From positions 1-37,250 of the forward strand of contig DUOK01000281.1 of NCBI GenBank assembly GCA_012838865.1: a stretch of DNA of 37,250 nt. Reading direction: 5' to 3'. Positions 1 through 7,794 of the stretch are shown piece by piece. This DNA is from Bacteroidales bacterium (lineage in GTDB: Bacteria > Bacteroidota > Bacteroidia > Bacteroidales > Marinilabiliaceae). The notes beneath the pieces were generated by a model. It made no database searches. It saw nothing but the letters and a program-made list of their open reading frames with translations, and was not told where the DNA came from. The first letter of the stretch is position 1, and each line of letters begins with the position of its first letter. A program made the translations under genes and the position numbers.

Positions 1-30
1 AACCAACCCGGCAAAAATCAGCCTTCTTCC

Positions 31-1419
31 TTAGAGTAAACCGCGCGATTTATACTCCAGATAGCGGTTAACAGCAGCCACCGTCAACTTCTCGGGACTG
101 GTCAACACCGCCGCAATACCCCTTTGTTCCAGCGCCTTTACCAATTGTCGTTTATCTCCGGCGGTCTTCTCGGCAAGCGCCTGCCGGTAAATGCCCTGGG
201 TATCTGCTGCCTGAGCATATTGCAGGGCCTGCACCTCATGATTCTCAAAGAAAACCACCATTAGAAGGTGCCGGGCAGCCAAAGCCGAAAGAAGAGGAAA
301 CTGGCGACGGGCAGACTCCAGGCTTTCGAAAGAGGTGAAGAGCACCAGCAGACTTCTTTGGGGAATCTGCCGACGTACCTGGGCGTAAAGCGCCTCCAGA
401 TTGTGTTCGCCATAGCTCGGTTCCTGCTTATAGAGCAGCTCCATTAAAGCTTGCATCTGACGTCCCTGCCTACGGGCCGGCAGAAACGAACGCAAGCGAT
501 GGTCGAAGGTCAGTAAACCGGCCTTGTCGTGCCTAAGAAGCGCAATGTTGGCCAAAACCAGACTGGTATTGATGGCATAATCGACCAAAGTCATTCCTCC
601 GAAAGGCATGCGCATGGTGCGTCCCATATCTATTACGCAATAGACCTGCTGCGCCTTTTCATCCTGATACTGATTCACCATCAGATGCCCTTTTCGGGCC
701 GTGGCTTTCCAGTTGAGGGTACGTACATCATCGCCTTGTATGTAATCCCTGATCTGGTCAAATTCATTATGGTGTCCCAGGCGACGAATCTTCTTGACAC
801 CCACATCGCTCAAACGATTGCTGATGGCCATCAGCTCATAACGACGCATCTGCAAAAAGGAAGGGTAGACCTTTACTTCGGCGGGAGCAGCCAGGCGGTG
901 GCGGCGACTGAAAAACCCGAGACTGCTGCTGATATAAACCAACACATAACCAAAGCGATAGTCGCCTCTTTCAAGCGGCCGCAACACATAGCTGTACTCG
1001 AAGCATCCCCGGGGCGACAATTTGCCCCTCAGCACAAAATCGCGTTTTTGAAACTGAACAGGAAACTCTTCATACAATTCAAAATCCACCCCATAATCGA
1101 GTTTGCTCTTCAAGCGAAGCCGAACAGGATTGTCGTCTCCATTTGAAAACCGTTCGGGCACCAGCCGTTCGGCTTCCAGACTGTCCCCGGAGGTTCTGCC
1201 ATACAACAAAACCAGGTCGACCAGGAACAACAAAGCCGCACCACCGGCCAGCACCTGAGCCGGCAAGAGCAAAAAGGGCCAGAAGAAGGCCAATACAAAC
1301 AAGCCACTACAGGCCCAAAGCACCTGAAAAAGCCGACCCCTGGTATAAAGACTTTGAAAAAAGTATTTCACAAGCACAAGCAATAGGTGTCCATCAACGG
1401 GGGACTTCCACCGATTCAA
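31..1419 (-). CDS. DUF58 domain protein (MoxR partner)
   Basis: A 462-residue protein with two N-terminal membrane helices (about residues 32-70), a beta-rich middle region, and the DUF58 core around IRDYIQGDDVRTLNWKATAR at about residues 225-245. This is followed by a von Willebrand-like fold starting at IDMGRTMRM, a variant of the metal-site DxSxS motif. DUF58 proteins are standard partners of MoxR ATPases; their substrate is unknown. It is the last gene of the six-gene minus-strand operon visible here. The ATG at 1419 overlaps the moxR end by 26 bases. A GTG at 1371 would give an N-terminus beginning VKYFFQSLYTRG, which resembles relatives better by my recollection and would leave a short gap after moxR. 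The family call is firm, the start is not. Confidence 0.9.
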   Translation of the reverse strand: MNRWKSPVDGHLLLVLVKYFFQSLYTRGRLFQVLWACSGLFVLAFFWPFLLLPAQVLAGGAALLFLVDLVLLYGRTSGDSLEAERLVPERFSNGDDNPVRLRLKSKLDYGVDFELYEEFPVQFQKRDFVLRGKLSPRGCFEYSYVLRPLERGDYRFGYVLVYISSSLGFFSRRHRLAAPAEVKVYPSFLQMRRYELMAISNRLSDVGVKKIRRLGHHNEFDQIRDYIQGDDVRTLNWKATARKGHLMVNQYQDEKAQQVYCVIDMGRTMRMPFGGMTLVDYAINTSLVLANIALLRHDKAGLLTFDHRLRSFLPARRQGRQMQALMELLYKQEPSYGEHNLEALYAQVRRQIPQRSLLVLFTSFESLESARRQFPLLSALAARHLLMVVFFENHEVQALQYAQAADTQGIYRQALAEKTAGDKRQLVKALEQRGIAAVLTSPEKLTVAAVNRYLEYKSRGLL

Positions 1420-2392
1420 CCAACTGACGTAGGACGACTTCGGGACTCACGCCCTCCATTTCCTTTTCGGGGCTCAGGATGACCCGGTGCGCCAAAACCG
1501 GGTAAAGCACCTCACGAATATCCTCCGGGGTTACAAAATCACGCCCTTCGAGCGCAGCAAAGGCCCTGGCTGCTTTAAGCAGGGCCAGCGAGGCACGGGG
1601 ACTGGCACCCAGACTCAGGGCACTGCTTTTGCGGGTCTTCTCAACTATGGCCGTAATGTAGCGCAGCAATTGTGGCTCTACAATGACCTCATTGACCAGA
1701 TTTTGAAACCCGGTCAGCTCGACTTCATTTACCACCGGCTGAACCAGGGCCGGATCGTAAATGGCCTGCCGCTCACAGGCTCTTTGCAAGAGTCGCAGCT
1801 CCTGTTCCTGATCGGGATAATCGACCTTTATCTTAAATAAAAAGCGATCGAGCTGCGCCTCAGGCAAGCGGTAAGTCCCCTCATGCTCAATGGGGTTTTG
1901 GGTCGCAATAACCAAAAACGGGGCTTTCATTTGATGACTGTGCCCCTCCATGGTTACCTGCCGTTCTTCCATCACTTCAAACAAGGCCGACTGGGTTTTA
2001 GCCGGGGCGCGATTCACCTCATCGATTAAAACCATATTGGAAAAAATGGGCCCCTTCCGAAATTCAAAGGTCGAAGTAGCCGCATTAAACACACTGGTAC
2101 CCAGCACGTCAGAAGGCATCAAATCGGGCGTAAACTGGATACGGGAAAACCCCGTATCCAGGGTCTTGGCCAGGAGTCGCGCCATAAGCGTCTTGGCCAC
2201 TCCCGGAACCCCTTCGAGCAAAACATGACCATTGGACAACAGGGCGGTAAGCAACAAATCCAGGACCTTTTCCTGGCCCACCAATACCTTTCCGATTTCA
2301 TCCCTGATCCGAAAAGCCATATGATTGAGCTCCTGAACCTTTATGCGACTCTCAAAAAGGTCGTTGGTGTTTTCCTGATCATTCACTTGCAT
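1394..2392 (-). CDS. MoxR family AAA+ ATPase
   Basis: A 332-residue AAA+ ATPase of the MoxR group. Walker A is GVPGVAKT (residues 61-68) and Walker B is VLIDE (121-125), followed by NRAPAKTQSALFEVMEE, a MoxR hallmark. A sensor region TQNPIEHEGTYRLPEAQLDRF and the C-terminal lid are present, and the length is normal for the family. MoxR proteins are thought to act as chaperone-like remodelling ATPases working with VWA or DUF58 proteins at the membrane. The gene starts 2 bases after the DUF4350 gene ends and overlaps the DUF58 gene, so the three are very likely co-translated. No aberration is seen. Confidence 0.96.
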   Translation of the reverse strand: MQVNDQENTNDLFESRIKVQELNHMAFRIRDEIGKVLVGQEKVLDLLLTALLSNGHVLLEGVPGVAKTLMARLLAKTLDTGFSRIQFTPDLMPSDVLGTSVFNAATSTFEFRKGPIFSNMVLIDEVNRAPAKTQSALFEVMEERQVTMEGHSHQMKAPFLVIATQNPIEHEGTYRLPEAQLDRFLFKIKVDYPDQEQELRLLQRACERQAIYDPALVQPVVNEVELTGFQNLVNEVIVEPQLLRYITAIVEKTRKSSALSLGASPRASLALLKAARAFAALEGRDFVTPEDIREVLYPVLAHRVILSPEKEMEGVSPEVVLRQLVESVEVPR

Positions 2393-2394
2393 AA

Positions 2395-3585
2395 CTATAA
2401 GGCATTAAGATAAAAATATTCGAGTTGACGATTGAAACGATGCAAATCCTCACGTGAGAGCTGCTGAAGCTGCTTCAACTGCTCCCCCTGCTTAATCAAG
2501 GCCAGCATACTGCGGGCAGACAAACCCGATTTTAAAGCCAGTTCCTCACTAAGAAGCGCCGGGTCCAGACCCGTATCCAGAAAATAACGCGTACGCAGAT
2601 GCTCCAGGAAGGCTGCGTAGCGTTTGCGGGCAATATCCAGATGATTGCCCTTACGGTAGTACAGACGTGCGAGGGTATCTACAAACTGGAGGCTGGTATT
2701 CTCTGCCTGCGGTAAAACCGGAATGGCGCTTTGCTTGCGCTTTCCGTGAAAAATGAAAAACAAAAGCAGACCCAAAACAGCCAGCTGCCAGGCCCAACGC
2801 AAGGCAGGTTCCTGAAAAATGAAATGCAGTTCACTTTGCACAACAGGAATCCCGGCCTTGTACCTTTCATCGAAATAAGTGGGCGCCACCGGCAAATAGG
2901 ACCAGGCCTTAAAAATGTACTCGGCATTATCGGCACGCAACAGGGCGTGATTGGTAAACAGCTCAGGCTGACAGTGCACCAAAAAGTGGCCTGCTCCCCT
3001 TCGAATCCGCACATAGTTCGTCTGCCCCATGTGATTAATGCCCAAAACGGTGGTATGGAGACTGTCGTAGCGCTCAAAGTAATGAACACCCCGGGGCCGG
3101 GGATACCAATAAGACCTGGCTGAACGTAATTTCCGGTTGGTAAAATTACAACCCAGCGAATCGCCACCATTGAAAAAGCCCGGACCTTCATAGGCGATGG
3201 AAAACCCCAGCGCAACACACACCGAATCAGAAAAATCACGGGCAGCCATAAACACCGTACTGCCCGCCTCCGCCATTGCCAATATCCGCTCCCAGTCGTC
3301 GGCATGCAGATTCAGACGATTGTTAAGATAAAGCAGGTTCACATCACCCGGGACCTCCTCCCCAAAATAAATCGCCAATCCCCGACGCAAGTCCCTGAGC
3401 GGCTGGTCGGGAAACAGCGTTGAAGCAGCCCGATGCACCAGCTTGGTGCCCATAGGCCTGTCGTGCTTCAAGGAATAGCTCTCGCGCCAATCGACTTCCC
3501 CGGGCGACCTGGACACCCAATAACCCAGCAGCAGGAGGCCCGCCACCAAAGAAGTCAACCACAGATAGCCTTTCCATTTATGCAT
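2395..3585 (-). CDS. DUF4350 domain membrane protein
   Basis: A 396-residue protein. An N-terminal membrane anchor (about residues 7-24) is followed by a periplasmic domain containing a GATase-like fold region (LLYLNNRLNLHADDWERILAM) typical of DUF4350. A second helix lies at about 265-285 (WAWQLAVLGLLLFFIFHG), and a C-terminal helical cytosolic part begins QFVDTLARLYYRKGNHLDIA. The function is unknown. DUF4350 genes commonly sit with DUF4129, MoxR and DUF58 genes, as here. Its ATG lies inside the end of the DUF4129 gene (8-base overlap), which supports coupled translation. Family assignment is from motif recognition only. Confidence 0.85.
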   Translation of the reverse strand: MHKWKGYLWLTSLVAGLLLLGYWVSRSPGEVDWRESYSLKHDRPMGTKLVHRAASTLFPDQPLRDLRRGLAIYFGEEVPGDVNLLYLNNRLNLHADDWERILAMAEAGSTVFMAARDFSDSVCVALGFSIAYEGPGFFNGGDSLGCNFTNRKLRSARSYWYPRPRGVHYFERYDSLHTTVLGINHMGQTNYVRIRRGAGHFLVHCQPELFTNHALLRADNAEYIFKAWSYLPVAPTYFDERYKAGIPVVQSELHFIFQEPALRWAWQLAVLGLLLFFIFHGKRKQSAIPVLPQAENTSLQFVDTLARLYYRKGNHLDIARKRYAAFLEHLRTRYFLDTGLDPALLSEELALKSGLSARSMLALIKQGEQLKQLQQLSREDLHRFNRQLEYFYLNAL

Positions 3586-4306
3586 GGTTCTCCACTTTTT
3601 TCAGCCTATTCAAATGCCCGGTAAAAGCATCCTCTATCCATTGGTAGTGCCGTTCATCGGGTTGCACCTGCCCAAACCATACGAAATCATATATCCGCAC
3701 CAAAGGAGCCAGGTCCTCATACAGCCCCACCGTGTGCAACTCCCGAAGATACTCCCGGTTGGTTTTTCCGCTTTTTATATGAATTAACCCTGCCTGCTGC
3801 AAGTTCTGCAAAAGTTGAAGGTACAACAAGCGGGTAGCCTCCCTGTAGGCCCCTGTAGAACGACAGAGCAACCACCGCTCTTCCAGTCCCCCCTCTTCCG
3901 CTTCCCTTCCTGATTCAGGAACCCCAACAAAGCGCCCCTTGTTCTTATGAATGGCCGTCAACAGTCCCCCCAAGGGAACATTCAACATACGCAACACAAA
4001 ATAAACAAACGCCAAAGCAACCAGGCCCTTTAAGACATAACTGAGCCAGCTCAAATCAGCTCCGTCTAACGATATCTTGCGCAGGAATGTATGCCACAAG
4101 TGCTGCCACCATCCAGGCTTCCTTTGCCGCTCATAATCGTAAGCAGGGTCAGCCTTCCACTGGGCGATCAAGGCCTCCGGAGCAGGACGATATTGCACAG
4201 CCCCCTGCTCATCCCAGGGAAGAACCCGATCGGTCTCCCCCGCCTGCAGGCACAGGAAGGATAAGCTCCACAGCAAAATAAGTGACAAAAAAAACCGAAA
4301 CCCCAT
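3578..4306 (-). CDS. DUF4129 domain protein
   Basis: A 242-residue protein with an N-terminal signal peptide or anchor (MGFRFFLSLILLWSLSFLCLQ), an extracytoplasmic stretch, a membrane helix at about 88-108 (YVLKGLVALAFVYFVLRML), and a C-terminal cytosolic domain. The C-terminal domain has the DUF4129 pattern: EATRLLYLQLLQNLQQAGLI, then TNREYLREL, then IYDFVWFGQ. DUF4129 is known in transglutaminase-linked and MoxR-linked clusters, and its exact role is not established. The gene lies 12 bases after the preceding membrane-protein gene and overlaps DUF4350 by 8 bases. Length and motifs look intact. Confidence 0.87.
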   Translation of the reverse strand: MGFRFFLSLILLWSLSFLCLQAGETDRVLPWDEQGAVQYRPAPEALIAQWKADPAYDYERQRKPGWWQHLWHTFLRKISLDGADLSWLSYVLKGLVALAFVYFVLRMLNVPLGGLLTAIHKNKGRFVGVPESGREAEEGGLEERWLLCRSTGAYREATRLLYLQLLQNLQQAGLIHIKSGKTNREYLRELHTVGLYEDLAPLVRIYDFVWFGQVQPDERHYQWIEDAFTGHLNRLKKVENHA

Positions 4307-4318
4307 AATGAAAAGTAT

Positions 4319-5122
4319 TCAACTAATGGCTTCTACTTTACGCAACAAATCATCGTTGTCGCTCCCCGCCTTAAGCGAAAAGTACTGCACCCCAATACCA
4401 ACGAGCAAAATCGGATAAAGGGCAAAACGCCCCAGAACAGAAAACACACTTAAAGCGATAAAGACCAAAGACATGGATTCCACCACCCCGGCTCCCGATA
4501 ATTCCTGAAAAACCGGATAGGCCATCATGGGAATGGAGAAAATCATGCCCAGGATGGAGTAAATGATCATCAAGACAAAAAGCACTCCGAAGGTCTGCCA
4601 CCAGGCCCCTCTTACCAGCGTAAAAACCTTGCCCAGGGCCTGAAAAGCAGACAACTCTTCATGGAAGACAACCATGTGCACCATGGATAAGGGCACCCAG
4701 GTATAAATCATCAGTCCAACAAACAACAAGGACAGGAATACAACCAGGTACCAGGGCAGCGCATCGGCAGAGGCTAAAAAACCAAGGACCACACCCACCA
4801 CCAGAGCGATGGCTAAAAACAGCGCCCCGCCCAAAAGCAGAACACCCAACATTTTACCCAGGTTCTGAAGGAAGTGCGCCCAAACATCCTTTCGTTGAAA
4901 GTTTCCGGCCCCCTCCCTTACATAAAGCGACATATAAGCCCCGGTAGTGCCGAATACCAAAGCAAAAATAAAGAAGGAGAAAACCATAATAAATGCAAAG
5001 GCCCACCAAAAGCCAGCCCCGGGAAGTTCCCCTGCCTGCATATCCTGAGGCACCAAATTCATAAACCAAACAGAGATGCCCGCCATCAACAAAATGGGCA
5101 CCCCGGTAAAGAGGGCAAACAT
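4319..5122 (-). CDS. Six-helix membrane protein, gene interrupted by an amber codon
   Basis: A 267-residue open frame with about six hydrophobic helices and no catalytic motif. I recognise only the general type of Bacteroidota polytopic protein found beside SpoIIM and MoxR genes. The ATG at 5122 is probably not the original start. The same frame continues upstream through a TAG at 5129-5131 to an ATG at 5221, which overlaps the SpoIIM stop by 8 bases exactly as expected for this tightly packed operon. The missing 30-residue N-terminus contains RDFSGVINASFAFLSQEF, resembling the cytosolic amphipathic start usual in such proteins. The truncated form would begin almost inside the first helix (FALFTGVPILLMAGI). 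Either reinitiation at 5122 or loss of function is possible; a sequencing error is a third option. Confidence 0.72.
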   Translation of the reverse strand: MFALFTGVPILLMAGISVWFMNLVPQDMQAGELPGAGFWWAFAFIMVFSFFIFALVFGTTGAYMSLYVREGAGNFQRKDVWAHFLQNLGKMLGVLLLGGALFLAIALVVGVVLGFLASADALPWYLVVFLSLLFVGLMIYTWVPLSMVHMVVFHEELSAFQALGKVFTLVRGAWWQTFGVLFVLMIIYSILGMIFSIPMMAYPVFQELSGAGVVESMSLVFIALSVFSVLGRFALYPILLVGIGVQYFSLKAGSDNDDLLRKVEAIS

Positions 5123-5128
5123 GGCACC

Positions 5129-5221
5129 CTAAGATTTAAACTCCTGAGATAAGAAAGCAAAAGAAGCATTGATGACTCCGGAGAAGTCGCGCTTCTGCAA
5201 CAAGTTCAATTTTTCATTCAT
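5129..5221 (-). pseudogene. 5' fragment of the interrupted membrane-protein gene, ending in TAG
   Basis: Thirty codons plus a stop, in the same frame as the downstream membrane protein. The start ATG (5219-5221) overlaps the TGA of the SpoIIM gene (5214-5216) in the sequence AATGAATGA, a typical coupled start. The peptide begins MNEKLNLLQKRDFSGV and ends SQEFKS. A single base change from TTG or another sense codon to TAG would explain it, because coding resumes in frame as Gly-Ala-Met immediately after. Confidence 0.7.
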
Positions 5222-6191
5222 TGGGTTTGAATTTTTGGGTTTGAAGATATACCCTCCTGGGGTACACCACAAAATAGAAAAGAATAAGTAAAAAGGATGC
5301 TGCAATTACAAAAAGGGTCACACCCTGAGAAAGAATTTGATAGTGACGTGTAAGGTAGGCCTCCAGAAAGGCGGCCAGCACAAAATAGGGCAAGAGCCCC
5401 AAAATAATCTTAACTCCTCGGCGTGCCGCCTTCCAAAAACTGTAAGCACGGGGATAAGTCCCGGGGAAGAGGATACTGCGGCCCAAAAGAATGCCTGCAC
5501 CTCCAGCCAGCACAATGGCCGACAACTCAATGGTTCCGTGCAACAAAATGGTGGGCAGGGAGACCAGTCCCAGAGATTGTTCAAAAAAGAAAGCCAGAAA
5601 GGCCCCCACCATAATTCCGTTACGCAACAAAATAAAACCGGTACCCACCGGCGTAAACAGTCCAAAAAGAAAGGCCAGAAAAGACACCCGAATGTTGTTG
5701 ATCGCAATCAGAAAAAACATTGCAAAGGCATTCGGCTGGTCATAAATCCCCATGGGATTGCCCTGAGCAATGTTATCGAGGGTCTGGTCGACATAGGCAT
5801 CGCCCAAAATGTAACGTATGAAATCGCTCTCATGAAAGACCGAGACCCAGCCAATCAAGGCGGCGCCCAGAAATAAAAGCAGGGCCCAAAGGAAATCGTG
5901 TCGACTGTAGTATAGCTCCAAGGGCAGCTCCTTGGTCCAGAAGCTTAACAAGCGGGAAACCGGCTCCTTCTTGCCGGAGTAGAGTAAGCCATGTGTACGC
6001 GCACTTAAAGCATTGAGGTAAGCAACCACGCCCGATTGGGGATAAAAGGTACGGGCATAGGACAAGTCGTCGGTAAGCAGAATGTACTGTGCCGCGAGCG
6101 CATCGGGCGACAGGCTGCGTTCTTGTTTCAATTGCTGTTCAAAGGCAGACCAGCGGGCTTTGTTTCGATGAATGAAAGCAATTTCCTTCAT
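5214..6191 (-). CDS. SpoIIM/DUF95 family membrane protein
   Basis: A 325-residue protein with a soluble N-terminal part of about 105 residues and then five or six membrane helices. The family core is visible: NIRVSFLAFLFGLFTPVGTG, then LRNGIMVGAFL, then LHGTIELSAIVLAGGAGILLG. The name comes from the Bacillus engulfment protein SpoIIM, but this family is widespread in non-sporulating bacteria, where its role is unknown. It is the first gene of the minus-strand operon, 38 bases from a TAAATTTG promoter box shared with the divergent RDD gene. The start at 6191 is the first ATG after that promoter. The linkage to RDD, MoxR and DUF58 is also known from actinobacteria as I recall. Confidence 0.92.
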   Translation of the reverse strand: MKEIAFIHRNKARWSAFEQQLKQERSLSPDALAAQYILLTDDLSYARTFYPQSGVVAYLNALSARTHGLLYSGKKEPVSRLLSFWTKELPLELYYSRHDFLWALLLFLGAALIGWVSVFHESDFIRYILGDAYVDQTLDNIAQGNPMGIYDQPNAFAMFFLIAINNIRVSFLAFLFGLFTPVGTGFILLRNGIMVGAFLAFFFEQSLGLVSLPTILLHGTIELSAIVLAGGAGILLGRSILFPGTYPRAYSFWKAARRGVKIILGLLPYFVLAAFLEAYLTRHYQILSQGVTLFVIAASFLLILFYFVVYPRRVYLQTQKFKPNE

Positions 6192-6228
6192 TTTGGGTTC
6201 AAGAGGTTTTCAGGGGCAAATCTTTTAG

Positions 6229-6236
6229 TAAATTTG
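6229..6236 (+). promoter_or_regulatory. Promoter -7 box TAAATTTG for the RDD gene
   Basis: The sequence TAAATTTG matches the Bacteroidota -7 consensus TAnnTTTG. A T-rich stretch GTTTT lies 18-19 bases upstream in place of a clear TTTG -33 box. The leader to the ATG at 6275 would be about 30 bases. The box forms one arm of an 18-bp palindrome with the opposing box. Confidence 0.55.
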
Positions 6237-6238
6237 AA

Positions 6239-6246
6239 CAAATTTA
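6239..6246 (-). promoter_or_regulatory. Promoter -7 box TAAATTTG for the SpoIIM-DUF58 operon
   Basis: On the minus strand this reads TAAATTTG. A minus-strand TTTG at 6264-6267 lies 17 bases upstream, within the 17-23 range reported for Flavobacterium-type promoters. The predicted leader to the ATG at 6191 is about 40 bases. Confidence 0.6.
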
Positions 6247-6274
6247 GCACAATCTGCCACAATCAAAACCCAAT

Positions 6275-7000
6275 ATGGAAACTTTTCAGCTACAAACCAG
6301 TCAAAACGTCAGTCTGGAACACCCGCTCGCCAGTGTAGGCGATCGCATTCTGGCCACCTTGCTCGACTTTCTGGTCATGGGCAGCTATGCCATTTTACTG
6401 ACCATCATCCAAAATGCGGCAGCCTTCTCCAATACCTTCTATTGGCTGCTGCTGCCCCTCCTTTTTTACCACCTTATTTTCGAGCTGTTTTTTAACGGGC
6501 AGAGTCCCGGTAAAAAAATAATGGGCATCCGCGTGCTCAAAGCAGACGGAGGCAGACTATCCCCCGGAGCCTGTATCATCCGTTGGATCTTCCGCCTCAT
6601 AGAGATCACCATCAGCTCAGGCAGTCTGGCCCTGGCCACCATCATACTCAACGGCAAGGGGCAACGCCTCGGCGACCTGGCTGCCGGAACCACCGTACTG
6701 AAACTCCCTGGAAAAAAAATGCTGGAGCACAGTGCCTGGCAGGAGGTCGAGGCCGACTACAGTCCCCGCTTCACCCAGGCTGAGCTGCTTAACGACGGAG
6801 ACATCCGCACCATACGCGAAGTCCTGCATCATATTGCAAAAAGCACGAAGCAGCTCTCTAATGAAGAGCTGCTTCGAAAAACGAGGAAGGCCATTGCCGA
6901 AAAAACCGGAATAAACACCGACCTGGGCGACCTTGAATTTTTACATACGGTGGTCAAGGACTACAATGCCTTGTACCAGCAAGCCTATGCCGAAGTATAA
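6275..7000 (+). CDS. RDD family membrane protein
   Basis: A 241-residue protein. The RDD domain spans about residues 18-145: VGDRILATLLDFLVMGSYA carries the Arg and Asp, NGQSPGKKIMGIRVLKADGG is the conserved loop, and RLGDLAAGTTVLK ends the domain. Three or four helices are predicted, followed by a soluble helical C-terminal tail of about 95 residues. RDD proteins are often proposed to be transporters or membrane adaptors, and no substrate can be inferred. It is transcribed divergently from the SpoIIM gene, its usual partner. Its stop at 6998-7000 directly abuts the stop of the convergent peptidase gene. Confidence 0.93.
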   Translation: METFQLQTSQNVSLEHPLASVGDRILATLLDFLVMGSYAILLTIIQNAAAFSNTFYWLLLPLLFYHLIFELFFNGQSPGKKIMGIRVLKADGGRLSPGACIIRWIFRLIEITISSGSLALATIILNGKGQRLGDLAAGTTVLKLPGKKMLEHSAWQEVEADYSPRFTQAELLNDGDIRTIREVLHHIAKSTKQLSNEELLRKTRKAIAEKTGINTDLGDLEFLHTVVKDYNALYQQAYAEV

Positions 7001-7705
7001 TTAGTCCCTGCGGCCCAAAAACAACATCACGTAATAAAGCAGGGTAGCCAGGGCCGACAGAGCGGCCACCACATAAGTGTATGCGGCCCAACGCAAGGCA
7101 TCCTTCGCTTCCTGGTGACTGCGTCCACCGGTAATGCCGCTGGTATTTAACCAGGCCAGAGCCCGCTGCGTAGCATCAATTTCTACCGGCAGTGTAATGA
7201 AGGCAAAGGCTGTAAAAATACCATAACAGGCAATAATTACCAACAGGGCGGCATCAAAAGAAATGACCTGCGGCAACAGAAAGGCCCCAAAAAACATCGC
7301 AATGAAAATAAAATTCAGTATCCGGGCACTTACATTTTGTAAGGGCACCAGGGCCGAACGCATTTTCAGGGGGGCGTAAGCCCGGGCATGTTGAATGGCG
7401 TGCCCGCATTCATGCGCAGCAACTGCAGCCGCAGCCACATTGCGACCACTGTATACCTCGGGGCTCAAATTAACTGTGCGGTTGGCCGGATTGTAGTGAT
7501 CGCTGAGCTGACCGCCCACCGAGTTAACCGCCACATTCGTAATGCCGTTGTCGCGCAACATTTTCTCTGCCACTTCCCTCCCGGAGAGTCCGCTAGGGAG
7601 TGCCGTTTTCGAGTATTGCTTAAACCGGCGTTTCAATTGCGAACTGACCAGATAGCTGGCCAGAGCAAATACAATAAAAATTATCAGCAAAGGTGATGAA
7701 AACAT
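7001..7705 (-). CDS. Zinc metallopeptidase, YugP-like (Zn_peptidase_2)
   Basis: A 234-residue membrane-bound metallopeptidase. An N-terminal helix (residues 5-22) is followed by the zinc motif HECGH at 98-102 within AAHECGHAIQHARAY, and then by two or three C-terminal helices. The pattern GRNVAAAAVAAHECGHA and the overall length fit the YugP family (Pfam Zn_peptidase_2) and not HtpX. Members are presumed membrane proteases of unknown substrate. The ATG at 7705 follows the A-rich-poor but pyrimidine-opposite leader CCTCC on the plus strand, which on the coding strand is GGAGGACC-like and so resembles a ribosome binding site. It converges with the RDD gene without any spacer. Confidence 0.93.
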   Translation of the reverse strand: MFSSPLLIIFIVFALASYLVSSQLKRRFKQYSKTALPSGLSGREVAEKMLRDNGITNVAVNSVGGQLSDHYNPANRTVNLSPEVYSGRNVAAAAVAAHECGHAIQHARAYAPLKMRSALVPLQNVSARILNFIFIAMFFGAFLLPQVISFDAALLVIIACYGIFTAFAFITLPVEIDATQRALAWLNTSGITGGRSHQEAKDALRWAAYTYVVAALSALATLLYYVMLFLGRRD

Positions 7706-7794
7706 AGGTCCTCCTTTTTTAAATCCAACACAAGCATCTCAAAAACTCTGCCACAGGATGGCCGACCGACACAAAGACTTACCGAAACCGCCAT

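Noticed and set aside
1-30. Start of another operon gene before the window edge
   Set aside because: No start codon or recognisable coding sequence in 30 bases; too short to call.
2448-2460. Possible parS site (CACGTG core)
   Set aside because: Only the CACGTG core is present, inside a coding region; flanking bases do not match the GTTTCACGTGAAAC pattern. Other CACGTG-like sites also fail.
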